From assembly GCF_003254395.2 (NCBI RefSeq), contig NC_037639.1, positions 1,302,001 to 1,366,000 on the forward strand: a stretch of 64,000 nt of DNA, written 5' to 3'. A program made the translations under genes and the position numbers. The number at the start of each line of letters is the position of its first letter. The stretch's first letter is position 1. The stretch is from Apis mellifera (taxonomy: Eukaryota; Arthropoda; Insecta; Hymenoptera; Apidae). Under the pieces are notes generated by a model. It saw only the letters and a list, made by a program, of their open reading frames with translations. It did no database searches and was not told the origin of the DNA. Below are positions 53,300 through 64,000 of this stretch, in pieces.

Positions 53300-54585
53300 G
53301 AATAAAAATTATTTTGTCCATTAGAAATAAAAATAAATTATTTTTAAATATATTTTGAATATATTTTTATTTTTGATATTTAATTTTAAGAAATAGATAT
53401 GCTATTTGATTTATGTTCCATTATATCACTTATATCTACTCTATTAATTTTATTATGTTACGTCCATCTATTAAACAAATAATATATTTTAAATATTATG
53501 TATTTTAATATTAATATTAAATATTATATTTTATCGAATGTTTGCAATAAATTATTATAAATTTTTATATAACTAAATTAATATTATATCTATATTACAT
53601 GAAATTTTTAATATCTTTTGCTTTTAATATTGAAATTATTGAAATTAAAATAATAATATTTCAAATATAAATTATAATATTTCTCACTATTAAATTCTTC
53701 TTGTTATAACCATTGTTATAACCAACTGAAATAAAAATGATATATAAATTATATAAAAATTAAATGAATTAATTATAGGATCAATTAATAAAGTTAATAT
53801 ATAATCAAAATTAATCATTTGAAAAATTAAATATATTTTAATAATATTTTTAATATATTTTAATATTAAAATTAAAAATTTTAATATTCATAAATTTTTT
53901 CATGAAATAGAATTGATTCCATTAACTTTTAATAATTATTTATATATCTTTTTTCTGTTTTTATTTAGAATTAATTTATTCAAATAAATGAAAGAACTGT
54001 TCAATAATGAAAGAAAAATATCAAAATTATATGATTATTTTGTAACAATGAAAAAAACATATTTTTTTTTAATTATTTTTTTATTATTCTTTTATTATTT
54101 TCTTACTTAAATTTTCTGTGTAAAAATCATTTCTATAAAATTAATAATCTTGAAATTTTAATTTGTTTTTTTTAACTTATATTTTTTTATTTCTTAATTA
54201 TTATTTTTATTATTAGTTATGATATTTTCTTTAATCTTATATTATAAATTTGAAAATATAAAACGAAGGTGTTGCATTACAGGATTATATAATATAAATA
54301 GGTTATATAAATATAAAATTATCGTCATGTAAAATTTTTTAATTATATCATTATAACATATAAATAGTAAAAATAATTTTGTCTTTATGTTTCTACTCTA
54401 ATTAAATAAAGTGTGAATCCATGCTAATACATAAAAAAGTTTTAATATATGTATATATAAAACACAAAAATGTGACTTTATTTATTATAAAATGTGATTT
54501 TATTATATCGAATAAATTTAATAATGAAATAAAAATGAAAAATATAACAGTTCATTTAAAGCATATAATTGATTTTGAAAAACAA
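53300..54585. other. AT-rich desert without recognisable gene
   Basis: Low-complexity A/T sequence between the hairpin and the next island. No supported feature. Confidence 0.65.
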
Positions 54586-54589
54586 ATCG

Positions 54590-54860
54590 CGACAATTTAA
54601 TTAGCATAATTGAGGATAATTGTACAGTCGAGTATGGCGCACGCGTATATACACAACATAGGTCAGGAAGGGGAGGGCATCGAACCCGAACTTCAGTTGT
54701 GCAGCCACCAAGCGCTGCAAGGTCGTTGGATCTCTCTGTGACGATCTTTTGGAGGCAATGACCTTGACCGAGCCGGCGCAAGGGTGAAATTATCAGACCG
54801 CCCTCATCGTGACCTGCAGCAAACCTGTTACAAACAGCTTACAGTAGAGCATTCGATTCA
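54590..54860. promoter_or_regulatory. CG-rich island with nuclear-receptor-like half-site
   Basis: About 260 bp that include the most G/C-rich sequence in the window, with many CG dinucleotides. On the minus strand it contains TCAAGGTCA (plus-strand TGACCTTGA at 54759-54767), the extended half-site recognised by monomeric orphan nuclear receptors such as FTZ-F1 and ERR. A minus-strand frame from 54781 (starting MRRLGQGHCLQKIVTERSND) is open for about 60 codons within the island and then runs into AT desert. I do not recognise it. A regulatory element is more likely than a gene, but transcription is untested. Confidence 0.4.
54759..54767 (-). promoter_or_regulatory. TCAAGGTCA nuclear-receptor half-site
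   Basis: An exact match to the extended monomer half-site of FTZ-F1/ERR-type receptors, read on the minus strand inside a CG-rich island. A single 9-bp match is weak on its own. Location in the island is the only supporting context. Confidence 0.3.
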
Positions 54861-54864
54861 GTTA

Positions 54865-57800
54865 CATTAAAAAATAAGTATTTGTTGTTATTGGCTTAGG
54901 TTTTTTAAATTTTTGATTTTAAGAGATATTCTCATTAAAATATTTTCCTATAAATAAAATATAATTAAGAGTGGTAATGACGTATCGATATTTTGAGAAT
55001 GATATTTTGATGTTTTTAGTTACGGTAGATAGAAAATATATTTTTTACAAACTTAAAATTTAATTCTTTTTTAGAGTTATTTTAGATTAATACCTATGAT
55101 TAATATATTTTGGTCTTTCTAAAGTTAACAGATTTTTTAATACTAATAGATTATTAGAATTCAGTGCTAGGAAATAAATATTTAATGAAATAACTTATTT
55201 CGATTTAAATAAAATTATATTTTAAATAGGATTTTTTTAACATAATTTTTTAATATTTTTTTAATATTGTTTAAACTTACGATACCAAAATATGAATAAA
55301 ATATTTTATTTTTAAAATTATATTTTAAAATAAATAAGATTATTTATACTACTTACTATTTTAAAATTTTAGCTAAATTTTGTTAGGACTTAATTAATTA
55401 TATTAGTTTGTATATAGTATAATTTTAAATCAAAGAGATTTCAATATTATATAATTATATAAATAAAATAACTTTAAATTTATTCAATTGATCTCTCTTA
55501 ATTGAAACTCTTTTAAATCATTCAAAACAACTTTAAATGAAACATATATATCATGAGTATTAAATTAACAAAATTATATATGTCTAATAAAATAAATCTA
55601 AAAAAATTTAAATTGAATTTTTTTAAAAACTGCTAATTTTAAATAATTTAAAGAATAATAAATATAAGAAATATATCAATTCAATTCCAAATATATCAAT
55701 TCCAATAGCCGATAAATTTTTATTAATACATTTTTTAGGTTTCGTTATTTCTAAATATAATTCATTATATATTTAATACGTATATATAAATATATATTTT
55801 GTATAACAATTATAATATATTTGATTATATATATATAATTATTATATGACACATAATAATGAGATAGAATAAAAATTTTCAAATTCATGAAATATTGTTT
55901 ATTTATTTTTATTATTATAATAGAAAACACTATATAACACTATATAATAATAATACATAATAATTATTTACTTAATATATTTACAATACAATTTCAAATG
56001 AAAAATCTCTCTTTCTTTTCCTTCCTCCTTTCTCTTTCTTTTTCCTTCTATAAAAATAATTTTAACTTTATAAAAGTAGTAGTTAGTAGTATTTATAAAT
56101 ATACTTTTATTATTTCTTCTTGAACAATATAAAATATTAAACAATAATTTTTTTTTTTAATCATTTTGTATTTATAGAATTTATAGAAATATATATATGC
56201 ATGTATATTAGCTGCACAATAATTGTCATTTAAATAATAAATAATAATTGAATTTTTTTATTTTATTACACATAAACAGTAATAATAGTAAATATTAATC
56301 ATACAATTACAATTGTAAGTTACAATTACTAAATTTATAGTAAATAATTAAAAATATTAAAAATAATTAGTTTTTGATATTTAAATTGATAATTTTTATG
56401 TAGAGAAAATGTAAACTAACTTCAAATATTTTTAATATCTTTATTATTATGTGATACAATATAAATGATAACATGGCTGTCTAGTAAATTGCAGTGCATA
56501 ATTTTTGCATCATTCATATTTTAATATATAATTCAAAGTTTTGAGAGAAACACGGAAAAATTAATTAGATAAGTTGAAAGGATATGATAAACAATGAATT
56601 TCAATAAAACTTATTGAAGATGTTGCAATCTATACAAATAATATAAATGATATAAACAAAAAAGTGATTTTCATTTGTTGCACAACTTTATTATCTGTTA
56701 CATAACAATAGCATTAATTGACATTTATTTTATTAAGTTTAATATTACAACGTCTTAATTATTTGTTTAAATATATTTTAATATTAATTTTCCAATAATA
56801 ATAAAACGAAAGATTAATAAGCGAAAAAAAAATGCAATTTTAATTAAAGAAAAAATATATATATATTAGAGAAACTTTTTATAAATTTGATTGATTTCAT
56901 AAAACTAATCTGAATTTTTTTAATAATCTTCATATTAATAAAAACAAAAAATACATAAAGAAGAAACTTTTTCTATCTGTCTGCAAAAAGAGCTATTATT
57001 AAGGCTATTAATAACAATTTAAAAAACTACAATTAAATGAATCTGAATATTTCATAATGAATTGTATATCATATATTTAAATGAAATTCGAATATCTTTC
57101 TATTATTTTTCTTTTTTTTCAATAAAATTTATAAAGTAAGGAATTTGTGTAAAAAAAAATAAAAAATTAAAAAATAAAAAATTCTTTAATTTTTAATGAT
57201 ACTTGTGAATATAATTAGTTATACTCACAGTTAAACAAAGGAATTTTTCTGATCGAATATTACTTTAAAAAGATGAAATCAATACGTAAAGTTGCAAAGT
57301 TTTAATGCGTATTTTGCTTTTTTAAATATAACTCAATTTATGAAAAATAGAACAAAATTTTAAGTTACGAAATGTCCTGATTTTAGTGATTTTGTTACAA
57401 AAAAATTCTCAAGATAAGATTGTATTAAAAATTGAAAAAAAATTGAAAAAAATTAAAAAAAAAATTTACAAATTTTCATTTAAATTATAATTTCTGAATT
57501 AAATGAATTTAAACTTATAAGATTTTATTTTTATAAAATTTTATTTAATATATTTAAATAATTTATATCAGATAATTTAATATCATTTAAAATTTAATAA
57601 CATTATATTATTTTCTATCTATTTAAGTTACATTAATAATATCTTATCAATTTATATATATATCAAATAAAAGTAAATTACACACATACACACACACGCG
57701 CGCGCGTACACATACACATACACATCCACATATATATATTTATGAAATAAATTTTACTTTTAATTTTTTATTTCTGAAAAAAAAAAATACAAAATGAAAT

Positions 57801-58990
57801 GAAAATAAAAATGATTAGGATCACATAGAATTGATTCTATATATGAATGAGAAACAGGCTACATCAATTTATCATCATTGATCGATTTATATGAATTATA
57901 TTCATATATATTGATTTTTTGGAAAGATGATTACTTACAAACGACAGATCGTTATGAAAATGTCATTCATTTTGTTAAAGGATCGTTGAATATTCAGACA
58001 ATTTATACAATGATCAATTTTAAAAAATATTATCGAAAAATTCTAAGAAAAATTTCTTTCTGAATTTAATTTTGATTAAATATTTTATTTGATTAAATAT
58101 AGTGATGACTTGGATATACATTAATGTAAATTAAATAAGTAAAAATTAAAAGAATTAGATGATAGAATATTAGATGAAATTCTAAACAATATTCCATTTT
58201 TGTAAAATTTCGAAATGTTAATTTCTTTTTATTTAAAAATTTTTAATAAATATTTATATATTTATATATTTATAATTAAATATATATTATTAAATATATA
58301 TATTTATTCTAAGTAATTAATTAAATAGTTAAAAGATATTTAGAAATTTTAAATAAAATTAGCCTTTTATTTAGGTAATTTTCTAAGATTCAATATCTAA
58401 AATTAAGTGATATTATATCATACTAAGAACGTTTCAATTCATTTTAAGAATTATATACATCGAGAGTATTTAAGATCTCTCTATAATATATCCCATTTAA
58501 ATTTGAAGTCAAATCTGAATACGACAAAATGATAACATATTATACCATATTGATTTATATCAAGATTGTGAATATCCCGTTCTTCGAAGATGTAACCTAA
58601 ATTTAACTTTACTAATTTGTTTTACACTTTACTGTAAGGTACAAACTACTATAATAATACAAAGCAATACAAGTAACATTGTTAAACCACAATTTCATAA
58701 GACAAATCCTTCTTTTGTTCAGTTGAATCCTTTCATTTGAATTGGTGCAATTGTTAATGTGATTAAATGAGTTAAAGCAAATATTATTAAAATTTACATA
58801 TAATGTTATTATAAAATTAAAACTATCGAGAAAGTTTATTTTAAAATATTTATATTACAAGTAAGATATATGCATATAATATATACGATATATTACATAC
58901 AACATAAAAATTAAGTATGTATATTAATGAAATTTTAGTAATATTATTTATTTATTATTTTATTTATTATTTTATATTCTAATGTATAAT
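54865..58990. other. AT-rich desert without recognisable gene
   Basis: Low-complexity A/T sequence with a CA/CG microsatellite at 57.7 kb. A 61-codon plus-strand frame at 57878-58063 has no recognisable motif. Confidence 0.65.
57680..57739. repeat. Compound (CA)n(CG)n microsatellite
   Basis: CACACATACACACACACG runs into GCGCGCG and then CACATA repeats. Alternating purine-pyrimidine sequence, a potential Z-DNA former. Confidence 0.85.
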
Positions 58991-58994
58991 AATA

Positions 58995-59024
58995 TTGGGT
59001 TGGCAACTAAGTAATTGCGGATTT
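58995..59024 (+). repeat. Mariner left terminal inverted repeat
   Basis: 30 bp starting TTGGGTTGGCAACTAAG, identical to the reverse complement of the right end. Confidence 0.97.
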
Positions 59025-59068
59025 TTTTTAGAAAATCAAAGACAATTTTTTCATGGAACTAAATAACT

Positions 59069-60085
59069 TTATTCTGTAATGTGTTGCCCATTTTGATCAA
59101 TGACCTTTTGCCATCTTTCAGTCAGTATCATAATCCCACGTTCATAAAACTTCTGGTTTTTATTAGCAAAAAACTGAATCAGGTACGATTTGATATCATC
59201 ATTATTATTGAAATTTTTACCATTCAAGGAGTTTTGTAAAGATCGAAACAAAAAGTAATCAGATAGTGCAAAGTCAGGATTATATGGTGCATGTGGCAAA
59301 ACATCCCAACCAAGCTCCAATAATTTTTGCCGAGTGACCAAAGATGTGTGTGGCCTTGCATTGTCATGAATACAACATCTTTTCAATTCGGGCCGCTTTT
59401 CTTCAATTGCATTGTTTAATTTCGTTAATTGTTCAATGTAAACAACAGAATTGATCGTTCGGTTGGGTAGTAAGAGTTCAAGATAGACAATTCCTTTGTA
59501 ATCCCACCAAACTGATAACAAAACCTTCTTTTGATGAATACCAGCTTTTGATATTGTTTGAGCTGGTTCACGTGGCCTGCTCCACGATCTTTTCCGCTTG
59601 ATATTGTTGTAAACAACTCATTTTTTATCGCCAGTTATCAGTCGTTTTAAAAATGGATCATTTTCATTACGTTTCTTTAGCAAATTGCAGCTGTTAATGC
59701 GTTGCGTTAAATGCTTCTCTTTCAGTTCGTGAGGAACCCATGTATCGAGTTTTTGAACATAGCCCAGTTGTTTTAAGTGGTTTTCAATGCATGTATGTGA
59801 TACATGAAGCTTCTCTGCAATCTCACGAGTTGTACTGTGACGATCCGAATCGATTATTGTTTTGATTAGGTCGTCATCAACTTCAACTGGACGACCAGAG
59901 TGTTTTTCGTCTTTGAGTGAAAAATCACCAGAACAAAATTTGTCAAACCAATTTTGACACTGCCGTTCTTTTAAGGCTTCATCGCCATAAACAGCACATA
60001 ACTTTTTGTGAGCTTGCGATGCGTTTTTCCCTTTGCGAAAATAAAAAAGCAAAATATGACGATAATGTTCCTTTTGATTTTCTAT
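59069..60085 (-). pseudogene. Mariner transposase (DD34D), nearly intact pseudogene
   Basis: In one continuous minus-strand frame of 338 codons I can read the whole transposase, which would cut and paste the surrounding element at TA targets. The natural start now reads ATA (60085-60083) before ENQKEHYRHILLFYF, so initiation is probably lost. An N-terminal helix-turn-helix region follows (NASQAHKKL, WFDKFCSGDFSLKD, SGRP linker at about residues 63-66, then TTREIAEKLHVSH), then WVPHEL (about 116-121). The first catalytic Asp is in TGDKK at about residue 153 and is followed at codon 156 by an in-frame TGA where the family has Trp (TGDEKW), with Glu also changed to Lys. The second Asp is in HDNARPH (about 241) and the third in ALSDYFLF (about 276), 34 residues apart as DD34D requires. 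A few residues appear to be missing just before HDNARPH compared with the family as I remember it. The frame ends QHITE then TAA. Confidence 0.95.
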
Positions 60086-60237
60086 TTTTCAACAAACGAA
60101 AACTACGCAACCGATCAAAAAACTTTTTTTACTGATTGACAGTAGTTTTGAATTGCCAACTATCAAATAACAAAATGTGTTTTACATTTGGACTACGCCA
60201 GCAAACCTAAAAATTCAACTGAAGCCATCTATGAGTG

Positions 60238-60267
60238 AAATCCGCAATTACTTAGTTGCCAACCCAA
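60238..60267 (-). repeat. Mariner right terminal inverted repeat
   Basis: 30 bp ending CTTAGTTGCCAACCCAA, the exact partner of the left end. Confidence 0.97.
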
Positions 60268-61259
60268 TAGTTTTTTTATGATTTTCTAGTAAATTGATAT
60301 CATTTATTTGAAAAGATTAAAGAAGAAAAAACATTCTATATTACAAAACATAATAAAATGTATATATTTATCTATATATATTTTTTTAGTATCATATCCG
60401 AAATCATTCTGTGCTTCACTTAAAATTTTTTAAATATTATATCAGAATTAAATTTAAAATTTTATATTTAATTTCATATAATAATTAATATAATATATAA
60501 TATATAATATATAATTTTTTGTTTTTAATAATCATATAAATAAAACTATAAGAAGAAAATATATATAAGATAAAATCTTTTATATAAAAAATATAGAGAA
60601 ACATAATATAAAATAGTAAACTAATCATAATTTCTAAAATTATTACTATATAACTTTATTGTAATTAATTAATTACATTTTGTTTTCAAGTTGACTTCAA
60701 ATTGAAAAATGTATATAATTTATAAGAAATTATTGTAAGAAAAGATAGAAATAATTATTTACATTAGCGATTCTTCACCAATTTTATAAGTAAAAAATAT
60801 GTTGCGAATCATTCAACAATTTTTATTTATAAATAATATTAAATATAATAATATTATCATTGTTTAATTTCGTAATTATATGTAAAAATATTTTTTAAAT
60901 TGATTTTATATTTAAATTAATTTTAGATTATACTAAATTGAATTATGATTTATTATATCAAAAAATTCATTATTCTATTTTATTATAATGTATAAAAATA
61001 CTATTCTTGTATCAAAATTATATTTCCATCAAAATAAAAAAAATAAAAATTCAATAATTTAACTTAATCAGAATATGATTGTAAAATATAAAAAAAATTA
61101 TTTGTATTATTAATTTTAATTATATACATTAAAATAATACATTATTATTTTAAGAATACATAATAAAAAAGTTATTTTGAATTATGAATAATATTATTTA
61201 ATTATTAATTTATTGGCGTTCGCTAGTCAAAAATTTTTTTAGTTATTAATATAACTAAA

Positions 61260-61385
61260 TTTATTATTAATATAATATTATTAATATAAATTTATTATTA
61301 ATATAATATTATTAATATAAATTTATTATTAATATAATATTATTAATATAAATTTATTATTAATATAAATTTTAATAATATAAAT
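61260..61385. repeat. 31-bp tandem repeat, nearly four copies
   Basis: The unit TTATTATTAATATAATATTA plus 11 further bases starts at 61261, 61292, 61323 and 61354. The last copy is partial and then degenerates. The first three copies are identical by eye. Confidence 0.9.
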
Positions 61386-61990
61386 TTTAATTATTAATAT
61401 AATAAAAGTTATTGATGGAACTCGAATATCACTTATTGAAATATATATATATAATGTCAAATAGATATATGAATACAAATTATTTAAAACAATAAAATTT
61501 GTTTATTGAAAATTATAAAATACATTTTTTTTAACATTTTTTTTTTACAGTTTAAAGACTTCAAAAAATAAAGCCAAATAGAAATAACGTTTTTATCGTT
61601 ATACGTTTTACGTTTAATTTTAAATTTTACAATTCAAATCATATCTAAATGAAATGATTTTAATATATATAATTATTTATTGTGTATTTAATAATTTTCA
61701 GTCTAATCCTAATCTATCATAAATCATAAAGAATGTCAAAAATCAAATTTTATATAATATGTAATAATTAAATAATTAAAAAATAAATTTTGAGTTATAA
61801 ATTCTAAAATTTTAAAATAACGATATTGAAAAATGATAATAGAATATGCAATAATTAAAGTTTGAGAATTATTAATTAATAAACCATATTTAAATATAAT
61901 TTTTTAAATTTAATTTTTATTTGCCATCTTCTTTCGATTTCACATTATAACATTATTACATTAACATATATTAGCGGAAAATTTACGTCA

Positions 61991-62042
61991 ATTTTTAATT
62001 TTTAATTATAATTTTTAATTTTTAATTTTTAATTTTTAATAA
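61991..62042. repeat. (TTTTTAA)n-like array
   Basis: About seven units of TTTTTAA with one TATAA interruption. Confidence 0.75.
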
Positions 62043-62839
62043 TTTCAAATGACTCAGAAATCATTATTTATGATAAATTTATTTTATGAAATATTCTATA
62101 TTCAAAATATTTTATTTATCTGAGTTTAAAAATCAATGTAAATTAAATGCTAAAAAATAAATATTAAATGTAAGATAAAATTTATATTTTTATTATATAT
62201 TTTATATTATATATTTAAAGAAGTACAAATATTTTCTTAGGAAAATATATTCTTGAAATAAATAATATAAATGAATTTTTTTTATTAATGATTATATTGA
62301 ATGATTTAAAATATGATTATAAATATAAAAAAATACATATCTATTTATCAATAGAATATATGACTATTTCATAATATATAAATTTAATTTATTTCTGCAA
62401 AATCAATATTATTTTTCCACCAATCTAATAATATATTTACAATATATTTATAATATATTTACAATATAATTTACAATTGACGATATAAATTATCAACTTC
62501 TTTATTTTATTTCCTTCAAAAGACAAAATTGATTTTCGATTTAAAAACAAGAGACGTATTATAAATGTTTTTCTATTCGCTCCAAGATTTCAACTCGAAT
62601 CAAACTTATCTAAAAATACATTAAATAAAGCTGAAAATACTTATACTTGCAACTCGGAACAATCTTGATGTAATTCAAACGATAAATTTTTTATATAATT
62701 AAAAATGAGAATGATACTTCGGCGATCGAACATATTACCTAACGATACTGAAATTTTAATCTTAAAAATTTTTTTTTACTATTCTTCACTATATTTTTTT
62801 TTACTTATCAAACAAAATAAAAAGAGATGTAGTTATAAA

Positions 62840-63125
62840 GAAGGAGCGAATCGAGCTTCTTCGAGTGTTTCCATCCCATAACCATTCCCAGGAGCCCTTG
62901 GCCTCAGCAAAGCTCCTGCCACCTGCTATTCCCTGGTTCGCCTGCGTTGCGTCAATATTCGCCAACCACCCACCAAATACAACCTATCTCCCCCGATGCA
63001 GCCCTGTACAAAATTGTGCGCATGCGTATTCTCGATTCTTCAAACTTCCGACTAACGCCACATTACTTTAGAATCCGATCAACTTCGCCAACAGAGCAAT
63101 GGTATTTAAATAAAAATTGTTCTGT
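62840..63125. promoter_or_regulatory. GC-richer island with NRF-1-like palindrome
   Basis: About 250 bp of mixed, locally C-rich sequence (CCTTGGCCTCAGCAAAGC, CCACCTGC, CAACCACCCACC). It contains TGCGCATGCGT at 63017-63027, close to the NRF-1 consensus (erect wing in insects), a factor associated with metazoan promoters. Both plus-strand frames are open for about 60 codons, but the longer one lacks an ATG and neither encodes a recognisable domain. A promoter or conserved regulatory element is my preferred reading, with an exon as the alternative. Confidence 0.35.
63017..63027. promoter_or_regulatory. NRF-1-like site
   Basis: TGCGCATGCGT matches the NRF-1 consensus except for the final C. CG-containing palindromes are rare in this AT-rich window, which makes chance less likely, though the match is short. 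Confidence 0.3.
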
Positions 63126-63129
63126 TAAA

Positions 63130-64000
63130 GTATGATTAACTTAGAATAATAATTAATTTCCATATTAATTAAAAAAATGTGAAATAATTATTTGATTTTA
63201 CGAATGTAGATTTAACAAATCTTTTAATTATATTTTTCTAAAGTAAAACTTAAAATAAGTGAAGTAAATATTTTCTTTGTTATATGTATATATTTGAATA
63301 TTATTTTCATAAAATCCTGTCCACTAAACAATTATAATATATCTTAACTGTTTTTATTTCATGTATTGGAATAAATAGGAATTAATAATCAATTAAATAG
63401 ATTTATTAATTAAAAAACACAATAAAAAATATGTCTATTTTTCACGAAAGATATTATTTAAAATAATTAATATAAATTTAAATATATAACATATTATTTC
63501 AAATACTATTCTTAACAACTACTCTAATACGTTTTAAAAATATCTTAAAAAAAAATTATTTCAATTAATAATTTATTATTATTATTTCATTTTAATAAAA
63601 CTATTTCAATAATTATTTCCAATAGATTTACTTGACAATTTTATTACTAATATATATTATCTTTCACATTTATTTTCCTAGATATAAAGATATATAGATC
63701 CAGATATTCACCAATTTTATATTTTTTCTTTTTCTTTATTCGATTTATCAAATATATCACTTTTTTATAAATAGCATTTTTTATTTTTAGTAGTTATAAT
63801 TCTTAAAAAAACATATTCTACAGTAATTAAGATATAGTATTTTAATAATATAATAATTGTTTTATGCCCATTAAAGTGAGAAGATCTATATTTCATCAGT
63901 TGTTGCTCCATTATTCTAAAGCATATATTGATTATTCAATAAGTGATTATAAAATTTGAATGATATGTATTGCCGTTATATATATCATATATACATATAC
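63130..64000. other. AT-rich desert without recognisable gene
   Basis: Low-complexity A/T sequence up to the window edge. No supported feature. Confidence 0.65.

Larger units (their letters stand above)
58995..60267 (-). mobile_element. Full-length mariner element (mellifera-subfamily-like)
   Basis: The 1273-bp element begins TTGGGTTGGCAACTAAG and ends with its exact reverse complement. The inverted repeats agree over about 30 bp, to GCGGATTT, before diverging. It is flanked on each side by TA (58993-58994 and 60268-60269), the target duplicated by mariner elements. Length and ends are typical of a complete mariner. The minus strand carries a transposase pseudogene that fills most of the interior, with about 150 bp of 5' leader before it and about 70 bp after it. 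Identical ends and a mostly unbroken reading frame indicate a fairly young insertion. Confidence 0.97.
60270..62835. other. AT-rich desert without recognisable gene
   Basis: Low-complexity A/T sequence containing the 31-bp tandem array and a TTTTTAA array. No supported gene. Confidence 0.65.

Noticed and set aside
54660..54700. tRNA-like T-arm string (GGGTTCGATGCCC on the minus strand)
   Set aside because: The stem pairs over only three bases and no acceptor, D or anticodon arm could be placed around it.
59917..60135. 72-codon plus-strand frame inside the mariner
   Set aside because: It is antisense to the transposase N-terminus.

Overview
The window is extremely AT-rich eukaryotic DNA, by eye well over 80% A+T across most of its length. 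It is packed with A/T homopolymers, (TA)n tracts and A/T-only tandem repeats. It has no operons, no ribosome-binding-site logic and no long open frames. Composition, the widely spaced short GC-richer islands, and a mellifera-subfamily mariner element together suggest an insect, most plausibly a bee such as Apis. The species call is inference. I see no complete conventional protein-coding gene, tRNA, rRNA or CRISPR array. The window reads as an intergenic desert or part of a very large intron.

Mobile elements are the best-supported content. (1) A full-length mariner lies at 58995-60267, flanked by TA dinucleotides and bounded by about 30-bp perfect inverted repeats. It carries a minus-strand DD34D transposase frame that is continuous except for one in-frame TGA and a start codon that now reads ATA. 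(2) An internally deleted, frameshifted relic at about 27090-27619 resembles the mariner-like transposases best known from plants, with an LTN-Q N-terminal block and an NSPDLNVLDL C-terminal block. (3) Two non-autonomous elements with long imperfect inverted repeats sit at 18578-19007 and 45276-45764. Both begin TATACAGGAT.

Against the AT background stand about ten GC-richer islands of 150-700 bp, near 6.6, 11.5, 13.3-13.9, 16.5-16.8, 20.9, 34.4, 40.2-40.7, 44.1, 50.7-51.0, 52.7, 54.7 and 62.9 kb. Several carry splice-site-like, small-ORF or transcription-factor-like sequences. They are the places to look for exons, promoters or enhancers, but none is proven. One longer block, 35.5-39.9 kb, is uniformly less AT-rich over about 4.4 kb, has fairly abrupt edges and contains only short broken frames. 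I could not identify its origin.

Layout: 1-6.5 kb AT desert; 6.6 kb island; desert to 13.2 kb; a 13.3-13.9 kb island with two short plus-strand ORFs; 16.5 kb island; inverted-repeat element at 18.6 kb; desert with the deleted mariner relic at 27 kb; 34.4 kb island; the 35.5-39.9 kb block; a (TG)n-containing island at 40.5 kb; 44.1 kb island; second inverted-repeat element at 45.3 kb; islands at 50.8, 52.7 and 54.7 kb with a 275-bp duplicated hairpin at 53.0 kb; mariner at 59-60.3 kb; 31-bp tandem array at 61.3 kb; 62.9 kb island.
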